A DNA stretch of 64,000 bases from Prostheceraeus crozeri (taxonomy: Eukaryota > Platyhelminthes > Polycladida > Euryleptidae), in the NCBI GenBank assembly GCA_907163375.1, contig CAJQUW010009057.1:62001-126000 (forward strand), read 5' to 3'. The stretch's first letter is position 1. Every line of letters starts with the position of its first letter. A model generated the notes under the pieces. It saw only the letters and a list, made by a program, of their open reading frames with translations. It did no database searches and had not been told where the DNA came from. The position numbers and the translations under genes were made by a program. Shown in pieces: positions 24,101 through 39,100 of the stretch.

Positions 24101-27100
24101 TTACCAGATTTTGTAATTTATCGAAATTTGTCAATTTTTGATGTCTCAATGTAATTTTGCGATTACGCCTAGCAGGGCTTGAAAAAAATTAATTGCAGTT
24201 AATCAATATTTAATTGCTAATGATAAGTTATTTATGGAACACAGAAACTTTATTTATCGGTGGCCAATTATTGAAATCTATAGTTGTTGGCATATATTTT
24301 TTTACTGAATTTTCACCCCTAGCACACCTATGAGCCATGACCGAAGCTAGGGGTTACTCAATGAAAAGTAACAAATTGCATTATTTTCAATAAATAAAAT
24401 GAAAAAACAGATCTTCTAATCTGATTAAGCTGTCCCATCAGAAACCTGTTCGCACGCCTCTTGAAAGCATCAAGATTGTATTGGTCAAGGAAAGTGGTCT
24501 GAGGAAGCTGATTCCAAAGCTGTGCCGTGCGAACAAAAAAGATTTTCTAGCGACTCACAGTACGTGCGCGTTCTAAGCCCACAGATGACAACAATACTCC
24601 ATCAGAGGACGAATAGTGGACTTGTAAAGATAGCAGACAGTTTGTGGTGGAAGATAGCTGCTGGCACGATAGAGACTACCAATGCGTTGAGCTGCCTGCT
24701 TGCTAATGGATTGGATGAACGGTTTCCATGACAAGTCTTTTCGTAACCGCCAATCCAAGGAAGGAGATGGAATCTTGTTCTCTGATCCTATTATCTGACA
24801 TCTTAATGCTATGATCATCATCATCTCCTTTAAGTCGTAAGTGCAGAGTGTTATCAGTTTTTGAAGGATTGAAGGAAACAAACCAATTGGCGCCCCTTTC
24901 TAAGACCCTGTGCAAGTCTTAATTAAGAACGTCACATATCCGCTGAAGGATGAAGTCGCCAATGAAGTCGCTCATTGGAATTGAAGAGTGTCGTGTCATC
25001 TGCATACATCACCAATTTACTCACTAGGCAGTCTGGGAGGTCGTTGATGTACAGCAAAAAAGAGTGGGTCCCAAAACTGACCCTTGAGGAACTCCTGCAT
25101 TGACAACCTTGGTGGAAGACTTTTGGCCATCTAAGACGACAGACATCTGCCGGTCACTAAGGAAAGAAGCAAGAAGTTTGTAGGGTTGATCAGCAACTCC
25201 ATAGGACTTTAGCTTCCTAAGGAGTCCCTGATGCCAGACTTTATCGAATGCCTTGGAAAAATATAGGGCTACTGATCTCGTCTCACCTTGTCTGTCAAGG
25301 ACACGACTCACATGTTCAGTGACATATGAAAGAAGATCTGCTGTTGATCTAGAGTGCCTGAAGCCGTACTGTTCTTCTGATAGAAGGTTATGAGTTTCAA
25401 GGAAGTTAACAATACGTTGGCTTATCACTGCTTCAAAAATCTTGCCAGCAATTGGAGTCAGGCTGATAAGAGGGTAACGAGATGGAAGAGATGAGTCAGA
25501 ACCTTTCTTTGGAACTGGAACCACGGAAGCTACTTTCCAGCAAGAGGGAAACTCACCGGTGGATACACATCTACTGAACAGTTAAGATAAAAGTGGAGAT
25601 AGCTCAGGTGAGAGATGCTTGAAGACCGAAAGCGAGATGCCATCTGGTCCACTAGACGTAGAGCTATCGAGACCTGCGATTATCTTTTTGACGTTTCGGA
25701 CTGTGACTGACGGAGTACTAGCTGTCTCATCAGTGCGCGTGGGAATTGGAGGTGCAATTCTACTTCCATCGTCTAATGACGAATTCTTCGCAAACTCCTT
25801 GCAAAGAAGCTCGGCTTTGTCTGCTGAGGTTATCGCCATAGAAGCACTGACTTCGGCATGACGGAGTGCTGGGATGGAGGATTTGTTCCTATTGATGACA
25901 CTATTGTAAATCCTCCAGAAGTCTTTACAGCCAAGCTTTTGGGTAGCAATGGATTTACGTACATACAAAGCGTAACGGCTTTTGGCCTGAGGTAGGATTT
26001 CCTTGCAATTTCTACGTGCGGTTTTGTACAATTCTAGATTGCCAGCGGTACTGTCATGCTTATACTTATGTAAAAAATGGTCACGCTGGCAACTTGCAGC
26101 TGCACATTCTGGTGTAAACCAAGGTTGTGAGTGGGGCTTCATTTGGAAAGTACGGTGAGGAATGTAGGCCAACATCCATATCTGAAGACACTCTGTCACT
26201 ATGTCAAAAATAGCCTCTGGCTTTCTCAGGAATAAAAAGAAACAAAATTTCTAATATACCAAGCTTTCGTATTTCTTCAACAGGGTATTCAATAGAATGC
26301 ACAGATGTTTTACAGCCGTAAATCAATATTCAAAAAATATATATATATAATTAATATATATATCTAATATATAAATAATATAAAATACTTTTCTAATATT
26401 TTTTTTGTGAATTATGCTTTCTTGTATTCCACAAATTGATACACAGTGTTTACTATATATATAGTTGTTTGTTAATTTTTAAGCCGCTGGTCGGCCTTCA
26501 GTTGTCTTATCATAGTTAGCTTTGTATCTTCATTTCATAGTTCATGCATGTTTTTCTTATCTTTGTCTGTAGTTGATGAGCTGTTCGAAATATCTAAGTA
26601 ATAATTTTGAATATTGATTTTCGGCTGTAAAACATCTGTGCATTCTATTGAATACCCTGTTGAAGAAATACGAAAGCTTGGTATATTAGAAATTTTGTTT
26701 TTTTTTATTCCTGAGAAAGCCAGAGGCTATTTTTGACATAGTGTATAATATCCAGGAATGGCCAAACAGTTACGTACTTTATAACGCTCTGTCAGTTCTT
26801 GCGCCGACTTGTGCACGTTCTCGCTCTGAATCAAATTCTCAGCTTAAACTTGACTAAGAAAAGTGCGGAAGCCACACCAGTCTGCTTTCGAGAATTGATA
26901 AACTGTTTTATGGAAAGGTGCAGACGATGTGGAGCAAATTTGTTTGCCAGAAACTGTGATAACACAGTGATCTGTAACGGCGCAATGAAGGCAAGATACT
27001 CATGCCTTGGATCCTCTGAGCTACGTAGCCTTCTCAAGGGAAGGCTTGTCTTGGGAAGACCATGACAAGGTGCTTTATCCATCCGGTGAAATATGTATCC

Positions 27101-30100
27101 ATCAGGAGCAACATCGCTTGATGACACCTTGCCGCTTGATCTAACCTGGTTTCCGATAGGGCTAGAAGATCTGGTGATTGACCTTGGAGGAAGATGTTGA
27201 TGTCGTCGCAATTGGACCTCAGTCCTCAGACCTCAGCTTGACGGCTTGACTACGTTTCTTGTGTGTCTTTCTCATTTCCAGAATTTTTCGCAGTTTCGTA
27301 GAATATCAATCAAATAAACGAAAATTGTACTGTACAACAAAGTGATACAAGAAACTTTGGAAGGCATCAGAAAAATGTGAGTAATAGCAACAAAGCTGCA
27401 ATGAATAACATGCAAAAAGTACACTTATAGGCACAGTTCATGTCGCAAAAGCTTAAAGAAACCCAAGTCATCGTCAAAGCATCGTCAAAGCATGAGCTTC
27501 AGACGACAAAGCCTTATTGTGACTCCGTTTTCACCCTTTCACCGCTTTGAGGCCGCAGGTTCAATAAGAAATCTGAATCTACAGGTCTGGTCGCTCAGAT
27601 GCCAACGGATGTCATGATTGCTTCAGAATAAACTCTAGTGCTCTGATTAGAGGGAGATGAACATACAGCTAGCTATACAGTACATAGCGCTAAGTGAAAA
27701 GAGTTAGATTTCTTCAGAGGACCCATGTGGTGTGGTGTTCCTTTCAGGTTAAAGGAAAGAACAACAGAAACAGATTACCTGATAGAAAACATGTGCAATT
27801 GAGATCTTCAGAAGGAACCTGGGTAGGGATTCGTGCTTCGGCCCCTACTTCTGAACGCTCAAACTCATCCAAGCGGGGCCCGGCTACAAAAGCAGCCTCG
27901 AAATTAATTAAATGAATAAAACCGAATTATAATAAATAAATGTTTTATTATTATGCCAATTAGCAGAAGAATATCCGCATTTCAATAAAGTTTCCTTATT
28001 TTAATGCTGCTACTTCTCAGCAGCATTACTATCTTCTACGATGTCTTAATGAGAATACTAGCTGTAAGATTGACTTTTCAATGAAATATACTATGCCTCT
28101 TGTAGTTATTGAAGTCGATAAAGCTTTGGGTGCATGCAACTGTTTTTAAAGGTTAATAGGTCTCATTTGAATGTTGAATCACTAAAACGTGCTTCGAAAA
28201 ATGTTGAAGATTTGTAATCCTGTATAGTTTATTCAAGCACATGAGGTGGCACTTGGCAAGTTTGGTTATCTGCTAGAATGGTTGTGAATTATGGAAATGT
28301 ACATGTGTTTTCTATTTGTTGAAGTAAAGATTACGATTATGGACTTCACTTTCAGAGCTACACTCTGACTGTTTATAGAGATAAAATAATACCTGACGTA
28401 TGCATAGAATCAAGTTGTAAAACAACATATTCTGTAATTGTGCGTCCATGAGAAAACGAAAGTGTGTGTACAATAAAATACGGGACTTACTGCAGTCAGC
28501 GTAACCTACAAAGTAAACTGCAAACCTAGTAAATAAAATCACATTCAACTCCATCGACTTTGTCTAATATGCTTGCTTCTCTCCATATTCAGGGTTGCCA
28601 CTCGTCCCGAAATTCGTGACCATACCCCGATTTTTGGATTTTTTGTTTTCCGAAAATTTTGATTATTACCATATTCCGATTTTTCGAAATTCACGACTGT
28701 TAATTTGCAATTTCAATTAACGAGAAGAATGTGGGAGTCGGACATCACGTCACTTAGACTTGCCGAAAAAGACTCAACAGACCGCATGATATGGAGATGA
28801 ACCAAAAAGCCGACAGCGGAAAAACGGATGTCAAACGCTAGATGATAATGATGAGGGTGATAAATTAAGCATTTGTTTAGTTGATCTTGCCAATTTCTCT
28901 GTTTTTAAGTAGAAGACTTTTTCTGACAGCTTTCAGCTTGTTACAATAGGCATACAGCATTACAGCATGTTTTATTCGTTTTCATGTGCATCTATAGAAA
29001 TTATTCAGACAGTAAGTAATCACGATAGTCAAAGGGAATCACAACTGTTGTATGATTTTTTTTGTGGATTATGACCTCTCTGGAAGTTGGAAGTGATGAA
29101 GTGATAAAATGTGCAACTATTATATTCATGGGACATTGCTTTTGTCAAGTTACTACACAATTCTCGGTGGACTCTGTACACTCGTGTAAATTATATTCTT
29201 CTGAATTCTGAAACAGGCCATTAGAAGTTTAGCGATGTATATTTTATGTTTTCCTTCATGATAATGAAATATTTCATCTGAAATAGTTGTTTTCATAGTT
29301 CATTTTTGAGTTTATCTCTGTCTTACTTTTCCGTGATTCGTCGTTATCAGTGCTTTCACAGGGTTCCCTTTGTCACTTTTTTTCATGAAAATTGCTATAC
29401 CTTAACTGTATTGTTATGATCTGAGATTTTTTCAGAGTTTATGAAAACTCTGTAACCACTGACATATTTTTTACACAATCATTCACATGTACTAACACTT
29501 GCAGAAGTAAAAATAGTTTTCTCATTTGAGTGCAAGGATTATATATACGTATTCATTCAATCGAAATCGAACAATGTTCGACAATAGCGAAGAATCGTTT
29601 TATCGGTGAATATGCAGTAGTATAAAATCAAGTCGTACATAAAAAATCATTAAGTTTTTTTCTTGAAAATAGTCACAAATGGGCTCTCAATTATTGAGGA
29701 CGGTAGTTGGTTCCAAATCTTGATTGTTCTGTTTGTAAAGAAATGGGATATTGGTCTGCAATTTCTAACTAAATGCTGCCGATACCGAAAAGCGTGTCCA
29801 CGTGTTTTAACGCTTGACTTGCCTGGATCATTGAGGTAAAGAAGCTGGAGTGGATAGACAAATGTCAGTTTGAAAAGGCCGTTATGAATCTTATGTAGCA
29901 ACGAAAGATCTGCTCTTATCCGACGATCACTGAGGCTTCTCAAATTTAGTTTTGAAGACGTTGTTCGTACGTCAACCTTCTCAAACTCGCAACTTGTCGT
30001 GTTGCCCTTCTCTGAACTCTTTCAAGTCTTTGAATGTCACCAACATTGCAAGGATTCCAAACCTGAACACAATACTTAAGTAGAGGTCTGATATGTAAGA

Positions 30101-33100
30101 TATATATTGGCAATAGTGACGCTTCTGTTAGGTATCTGAACGATCTCCTGTACATCCCGAGGCACTTAATACTCGTAGCTTCGGCAACGACAGATTCCAC
30201 TTGTTGCCTCTACTTCAGATCCGCAGTCAGAATTACTCCTAGATCATCTACAGACCTGCTCTCTTTAATGAGCTTTTTAACTGTAATAGGGCATTCGTGA
30301 GCAGCAATTTCATATTGAAAATGGGGGTTCGATAGCCCAAAATGAACAGCTTCACATTTTGATGGGTTCAGTTGCATCTGCCAATTATCAGTCCATCTGC
30401 TTACATGATCAATTTTATGCTGGATATCATGTAAATTTGAATATTTTGTAACCTTCACTATCAACTTCAAATCATCCGCATAAAGTTTTCAGCTGTTCTT
30501 GCAGACTAGAGGCAAGTCGTTTATATACAGTAAAAATAGGGCAGGACCCAAAACAGAACCGTGTGGAACTCCGTTTGTAACCAGACTGAGGAACTAGATC
30601 CAATGACAACACGTTGCCTTCTCTTATACAAAAATGCTTCGATCCATCGTAATAGATTATTCCTAAAACCATAACGACACTGTTTAAACAACAGCAAATC
30701 GTGGGAAACCTTGTCAAATGCTTTCGTAAAATAGATGACATCTACTAACTCCCCTTTATGCATTGTCTCTGTCAAAACATCAATTGTTTCCATGAGATTA
30801 CGCATGCAACCTCTTTGATGATGTTGATTTTCCGACAGAAGCGAATTCTCAATTAGATATCGCAAAACGAAATCACGGATTATGCTCTCGAGTACCCTAC
30901 AAGGAATGCAAGTTAGAGAAATTGGTCGGAAATTTTTGAGCTCAGATGTGTTCTTGTCTTTTCTGAAGCGCTTTACGTTGGCATCCCTCCAAAGCGATAG
31001 AATATCCCCAATGTCCAGGGATCGTTTAAATATATGAAATAGCGGTGTAGCAGGACCATTAGTTGCGGCACGAAGAGCATACGAAGACACATTATCTACT
31101 CCAGGGGATTTATATGAATTCAATTTTTTAGTTTATTGACCACATCATCAATTGAAAAATCGATATCAGATAGTCAATCAAAAGTTTGCATTGCGAAGTC
31201 GGGCCAAACGTCGTTAACTGAAGCAGTAAAAACCGTAGAGACCTACTCATTCAATGCTCTCACTATGTCATCACTATTAGTCAGAATCTCGTCTCTATCA
31301 TTTGTTAAGTATTGAATGCCGCTATAACCAGTTTGCTAGGATCTAGCGTATTTGTGAAAGAGCCTTGGGTTACGTTTTGCATTTCCGGCTAAGTTAATCT
31401 CATAGAGTCGAATTGCACAAGCTACCTCCTTTTTAACTTTTGCTCTGATTTGGCGAGAGGAAGTCACCAAGGCCTCAGATTTACCAGATGCCAGAAATCG
31501 CTTCCAGATCTCATGTTTTTCGCGTATCAATTTTTTGACTTCTTTTGTCATCCAAGGAGGGCAAGATCCCGTTGTTTCATCGACAGTGAATTGAGGTATA
31601 TAAAGTTTGGATGCCAATTCATAATTGCTGAGAAATATGCGCAGATTACTCATCCACAGATTTATCATTAAACTCAATGTACAGTACATGTTTTGTGTAT
31701 TGTGATTATGCATGTATATGTCGCCTATATACAATTCCGTAGGTATTTAGTGTTCTAAGTTGGCAACTAACGCGATAACACATTTTGCTTTATTAACCTA
31801 TAATTGCCCCGTATGTTACCTGTTGCCGTCAAGTCGGTGACGACGTCTAACCAGTATGATACATCTTCTGTCGCAACGGCTGTTGGCTGCCTCGTAGATC
31901 TTTAACTGAATGTTCAAATATCGAACATACATTTCAAATGATTTTCTACTCATTTTGAAATGTAGAAATAATCTATTTAATCATGTAGAATGTATTTCAA
32001 CACTTATATATAAGAAATAAATTTACGCGACCCTTGAAAATCATTGATTTTGCCCTTGAAAGCCCTTGAATATTTTGTTCGAAAAGCCGCGGGAACCCTG
32101 TTTAAATTCTCCCAAAGCATGTATTTGCAGGTTTCAGAATGTCACTAATCTCATATGTTACGTGAAATCACGATCTCACACCTTGTGTGCATCAAACAAC
32201 GTGCATAATGTTATATCAGTCAACCGCGACGTCCTTCGGTGTTGAACTGTATGATGAAAGTGTTCCATGATCGGGTCAATGCAAATGTTCACCACTTCGG
32301 ATCTTGCACATTGCACAATGTAATTCAGCGTGCCGTCGCAAAACTTGGAATGGATATTGATGAATTTGTGCGAGACCTGAAATACTTCTTTAAACACCAA
32401 GGAGAAATTTACACCAAAATTCGAAGTTCTTTGTCGGACGAGATGTTATGCAGCATGTGTATGTTGAAATCTTTATAAAATAAGCACTGAGCGACTTTTC
32501 GCGTGGCGTAGGAATAATACCCATGCAATATTCAGTTAATGTTAGTAAGAGCAAATTATCATTGAAGTTATTGATGATTTACCATTGGCGTTTTACCAAT
32601 GATTACAATATGCATGCAAATGATTTACTAAGAAAGGATGCTTAATGCTAGCATGCCATTGTCATTCATATTTTATTCTCTGACATTCCGTCCAGTGGTG
32701 TCTTACTTTTCTTTACTCTATATGATTATTCTTGACATGTCCTCCATACCACTAGCCGTATTTCTGATATATTTGGTATTCATGTCAGTTGACAATCTGT
32801 GCACGCCTCGCTTCGTGCGTATCTGAACTGTATCGATCGGTAACATTATTACAGTTGCATCTCATTCGCATGATGCCATCCACCGAAGGTGGCACGAAAG
32901 ATCTTCGGTACATCCAGAACAAAGCGTTGAGGATCGCCACAGGATGCTCACGCGACACAAATACACAACACCTCGACGACCACCTCAGTCTACCTGCGAA
33001 ATAGCTTTTAAACAAAACAAATCAAAATGCCAACATCATTCTTTTTATCTCCTCATGCAGCAATCATTGTCTCACAAAAACTTACGTGACGACAAAAACT

Positions 33101-36100
33101 TACAATTTTCAACACTGGGAAGTACACCTTACCCCTACTCATGCAGCCAACCAACGCGACAACTACTCAAGCAAGCACACACCACGTCGACACATACTTA
33201 ACGTACATGCAAAACAACAAAATCAAAAACTCCACACTCCAACACTTCACAGATCAGAACAAACACTCGACAGACGCACACGCAGAGCACTGGCACAGCT
33301 CATCACCAACAAGTCATCCTTCTTAAAAGAATACCTACACAACCCTTCTGTCGATTCTTCTCCTCTTTGTCCCATCTCTAAATCACAACCGCACAACACA
33401 AGACATCTCTCTTGAACGCATATACACACGACGCTTACACCTCTGTCAGATGTGCGGATCTTTTCCATCGCTGGGAGCGGGCAATGATTGGCCTGCCAAA
33501 AAACTGACGGCCACTTTTACCCCTCTCATTAGCAGAGAGTAGTGTGACATCATTAAAGTAGGACTTACATTTTATTTACGTTAGAGTTTAAGAAGACTTC
33601 AGGTTGCCATCAAATACACATCAGTTGTGAGAATATATACTTGCGTACGTGTAGTGTTTAATTGACTAGCAGCTAATGAGCATTTCTGACAATCGTTGTA
33701 AACTGATGAGAAAGTGCATTCAATCGGCCCTCAGCTTTCAACTCACAGCTTTTACAATAATTACTACTTAAACAGGTCACGAAGAAATAACTTTCATTAG
33801 ACAATCTGGGTGATGCTTTTGTAATTATTTGGGCCGCAAGACATTAAACGCTGAGAAACATTGGTCTAGAATATTTTAAATGTGGTCCTAGTGTATAAGT
33901 TTTCATATAGATGTAAATAGTATGAATTGGAGCTTTCTCTCATTCCCTTGAGTATTGTGATAATGTCTTCAAACTGAAACAGAACGTCGTTAAAAGTTGT
34001 AATGTAATTTCGGTTTTATCAGAAGAAAGTGACAGTATCATTTTAGATTGTATTTCTTGCTTTCTCCATGTTTTAGGTGTCAACGGAAAATTTCTCAGAT
34101 TTTGATAAGTGCCAAGAGGATATTCGCAAGATTATAAATGACATTTCGAGTGATGGTGCTCTGAAAGAGCAAGCAGAAAACAGCTTGATTATACGCTGTT
34201 GTCATTACGATTTCTGCATGAAGGATAAAAATCCGATTGATAAATGCATATTTGTGACTCGCGAAGGCAACCTCGTGGAAGATAATACGCTCGTGCTGGT
34301 AAGTGAGAAATATCTGAATGTACGTGTATGTATGATTTGATGTTAGTAATTCTGACATCTATAGCTTTCTGGAAAACTATACTGAAATTCGAGTCTTGGT
34401 CGACTACTTCGTTGCTTAGTAATTCTTTGAACTATCGACTCAACGTGAATGATTGCTGAATTACACCCTCGAATTTGTTACCATAACGAAACAAATCACG
34501 AATTTGTATACTGTGGCGAAAAATGACTTTGATTTTCTGACGAACTCTGCCGGTGTTATGAGATCGCTGATGAGAACCGGTGTTTCCGTTGTCAGTTGCC
34601 GGCCTCCCAAAGTCCTAAAATTTCAGATACCTGCATAGTGCATGAAATCCTAAAATATCATTAAATTTGATGGCAGTCATGAAAATTTAACCGCAGTACT
34701 TTTTGGTTGTTGTAAATAAATAAAATAGGTACCTGTGAATTCGAAAATTTTGAGTCGAATGCAAATGTTGCAAAAATTCTATCATTTTATGTCTGATTTT
34801 CAGGAATCAATAATAAAATTTTTGCGGCAAGTGAATTTGTACATGTAACGTTCCATGTTATCGCTGTCCATAATAGCGACCTCATTTATTCAGATTGAGT
34901 TCAAAACAATATATTAAACTGTACAAATCTCTTCTTAAATTCGCCAATCAAGGTTATAAGCCTACCTTCGGTAAAATTATTGAATGTAAGTAAAAGATTA
35001 CAAAAACCATTGAGCATTACATGTAGACTCCCGCTGAAAAACTGGCCCGGAATTTCACCTGATTTTTGCTGAATTCGGGCCCGAATTTGTAAAAAATTCA
35101 GGTCAGACTTAATTTTCGGGTTTTCAACCGAATTTTCACCCGAAACAACATTTTTGAAGGGTAACTATAGGATTGGAGATGAATCGCAATTTTGTAGTAT
35201 GTCGCTTAAGTAGCTTTCGTTGTTGTGGTGATAATTTCTTTGTCCTCAAACTTCTCACATGAGAAACACTTTCTCGAATAAATTTATCATTAGCATGTCG
35301 TATAGCATTATATCTCTGATTTCCTTTCATTCGTTGAAGAACTCGAATGGCCTCAGAAAATTTTGAAAACTTTCGACTTTTGCGTTTCGCCATTTTTCTC
35401 TTAATAATTGTTACAACTTGATTTTTCCACATTTGCATAGGTGCTAACTTTAATGACAGAAGTGACACTCAAAATGAGTTATATAACAGTGCCTGCATTG
35501 ACAAAGTTGAATACAGTATCGTATGAAACAGCGCTGGCAGAAAGTATGCCTACATCTCTTAAAGATGCGTTTTTCACTTCCATCCCTTCGCTTGCATACA
35601 TCGCACATATTTTCACTCTTCCTCACAACGTCTAAAGCAAGTATTTTTGAAGACATGAGCTTGCTAGCCTTTTCTAAATAATAGACACATGTGCAGAAGG
35701 AATATACTTCGAGAGTAAGCAGACACAACTCGAAAACCAATTGTGTTACGATCAAGTACCATTGCATCTTTAAGTTTCTTTTATACAAAGTTGAATGTGA
35801 ATATGTGAAATCACTTCAATCACTGAACTGCTACCATGATGGTTAAATGCATCAAGACGTTGAGCAATTTTTCCCATATGTCTTTCAAAAAATTCTTCGG
35901 GATTATCTGCAACTTCCATCGAATAAGAAGCAAAGTGGAAGAAACGATCTTCCACCTCTTCTTTCCCAAAATGGCTGAAATGAATTTTTGCAACTAATCT
36001 CGCCATTACAGTTATATTAGAAAACGTATCCATTAACTTCAAAAATAGAGTGCTAGTATCACCAATAACTGATTTGATGTTGATCTCATCTTTATGAAAT

Positions 36101-39100
36101 GTTATCACATAATCTTGAATAGTTCCCTTTAAGCGTTGTCTATGAAAACTTAATGTTCCACAATCATTTGAGAAGGACATTATCATCCTTCATCTATCCC
36201 ACCCGTTGCATGAAAATAACAAATCTCTTCATAAAGCATTTTTAAACGACTTTAACAAGCATGCATTACAAATTTTGGGTTTGAAACAGATAAAATAGAG
36301 ACAGTTGGTAGCTATCATATAAAGAGCAATGATGACCAAACATTACTTTAGCAGTGTTGAGATATGGAGGAAGAAAGTATTGATTATGAATGTAGCGACT
36401 ACAACGAACATTTAAAATAGGAACACTCAATTCCTTAAAGCGTTTAGTGACTTCATGGTAGTGTTGATTAACTCAACTATCCCAAGGCGGAAGTAGAATA
36501 TCATTGATGATTAGATTTGGAAATAGTTTCTTCTCCTTAGTAGGATCATTAGAAATAGATCATTAGAAGTAGATCCTTAGTAGATACATACATTATAAGC
36601 TGCTAACCATCTTTTAAAGTCAATAAGAAGAGCGCATTCAATAGAAAACCCATAGTCTTGCAACTATTGCTGATTAAGTCCATGGATGTGTTTTCTCGCC
36701 CAGCTATCAGCGTTGGGATCACACTTGGCATGTTGATGATAGACACTAACAAGTTGATACGACCAACTGTCCATAGCAATAGCACTGAGCTCCTGTACAT
36801 GTTCACCCTCACAATCCATAAAAATGATGATAGATGACTAAAAAGGAAATTAATTTTTTGCTCATCTGATGAAGAGTCCTATAACATATTACAAAATGAT
36901 GAAGTACATCGATGCTGTTCACAACAAAATACACAAATAACATGATGGCAGCGAAGAAGTAAAATGTATCTGATAAGTCCACGTCTACGACACTCAAAGC
37001 ACATGAGCAAATTGTCATAAGGTAGAGATAGGTAAGGACTACTGATTCTCCTTCTTTGACCTGCGTTTAGCGGAAGCATTCTTCTCTGACTTGCGCTTTG
37101 TACCGCTCTCGTTGAGGATTTGATCAATAATGTCATGAACGTCTGGTTGCTTTGGTATATATAAGATGGATTGAGGATATATTGATCGATCCATATAGAG
37201 GCTAATTTGTTGTTCTGGTGATAGCCATAATATATTCCACTGATAGCAAAACCAATATTCCAAGTGCCTTCTGCGAGATCTTCACATCTGATGGTTGTCA
37301 ATTCATCTCCTTCCTTTTTATAGTATGAGCACCAATGCAATAGTGGTAAAGAAAGCTTTTTACCATCCCATATCTTTCTATATGGAGTATCATTGTCGTC
37401 TCTCGCCTTCCATTCCTTGCTAAGGGGAGTAGGGATGTCCATATTTAATGTTGCAAACTCTTCAATAATATTGAGCTGGCGACGAATGTATGGATTCACA
37501 GGAATGACTACGTAGTCCCCATACTGATTGTTCAATATCTTCACTTCAGTGGAAGGAAGCATTCCCGTTTGCAATACTATGCTATGATCGTAATAACGCA
37601 TGGCTTGTCTAAATTTACGCTGTAGTGGGGTAGGATTATGTACCTTTGTTGTCTCTTCTACTGGCCTCAACATAAGACGATCTGATTGTAGAGATCCTTG
37701 TAACGTCTGAACACTATCTTATCCTGTAAATGTAGTAGATGCCTGAAAATAAAAGAGATGCTATTAAGTTAACACTCAAGGAAGGAGAGGAAGGTAGGTT
37801 CCGACTTACCATTTCAGATGGATAATATAATAGGAATGTAGAGGGAGAACGTGCGTCTGACACCTGTGCGACTCAAAGATAGAATGATTGTCACTCTGAA
37901 AACCTCATTATTTATAGAGAAATGCTGGACTCTCATTGGATGTGCTCCTCATTGGCCAATGACATCAAGCTGATTCCAAATCTGGTCTCAGTTTTCACGT
38001 ACGATGCTTCGTTCGCCCGCTGGAGTCCAAAACACAAAACTCAACCTCTGACGGCTCTCTAACATAACCAAAAATCTCAATGTCACTCTCAAGCCTCAGA
38101 AATGAAGGATAGGGCCAAACTGTGCTTTCCAATGAATTTGTGGCACTCTTAGCTTTCAAACGAGCTATTGCACGACTTTCTACGATCTCTAGAACCAAAG
38201 TTGGAAGAAACGCTGCCGAGGGGAGGGGTCGAAGTTCTTCGTTTTTTGGCCTACGACTTTAAAAACAAGTCCCCTAGATCCAAAATTGGCCAAAAAGTCC
38301 AAATCCGCCGTCCATTTTTACGTACGAGGCTTCGTTTCGCCGCTACAGACCAAAACTGACCAATTCAACCTCTGACGGCGCTCTAACATGACCAAAAGTC
38401 TCAATGTCACTCTGAAGCCTCAGCAATGAAAGATAGGGCCAAACTGTGCTTTCCAATGAATTTGTGGCACTCTCAGAATTCAAACCAGCTATCGCACGAC
38501 TCTCTACCATTTATAGAACCAAAGTTGGAAGATCGCTGCTGAGGGGGGTCGAAGTTCTTCATTTTTGGCCCTATGACGCTGGAAACTACTCTTCTAGACC
38601 CAAAATTGACCAAAAAGTCCAAATCCGCCGTCCATTTTTACGTACGAGGCTTCGTTTCGCCGCGACAACCACTTTCTCACTCAAAAACACACAAAAACAC
38701 ATCTAAACCACACCTGCACCCAAGAAACACAACATGTCGACCCAGAATTTCATCAGGAAACCAAATCTAAACACAAAATAACCCTGCAACCATCCCTATA
38801 CACCAAAAACAAAGACCGCCGCCCAAGAACAACCACGACGGTCGACCAAGACACACCCGGCCGGTCGAACCCAGAACCACACCAAACCCAACTCGCGCTC
38901 CAGAATGGGGGGCGCTGTGCGCAGTTGGGAGGATTCCTTACTACTTCTCAGCAAGACGGGCGTATTAAATAGCATGTACAGCAATCAATTCAGTTGCAGT
39001 TTCATGTATTTTACAATAATGAAGTGAGTTATTTACCTCTTGTTCCATGATTTTATCCAGATACACACTATCGTCATTAATCAAGTCTACCAAATTCACT

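Noticed and set aside
27694-27915. Arg/Lys-rich 73-residue frame as a small gene
   Set aside because: No splice signals, no homology and a composition expected by chance.
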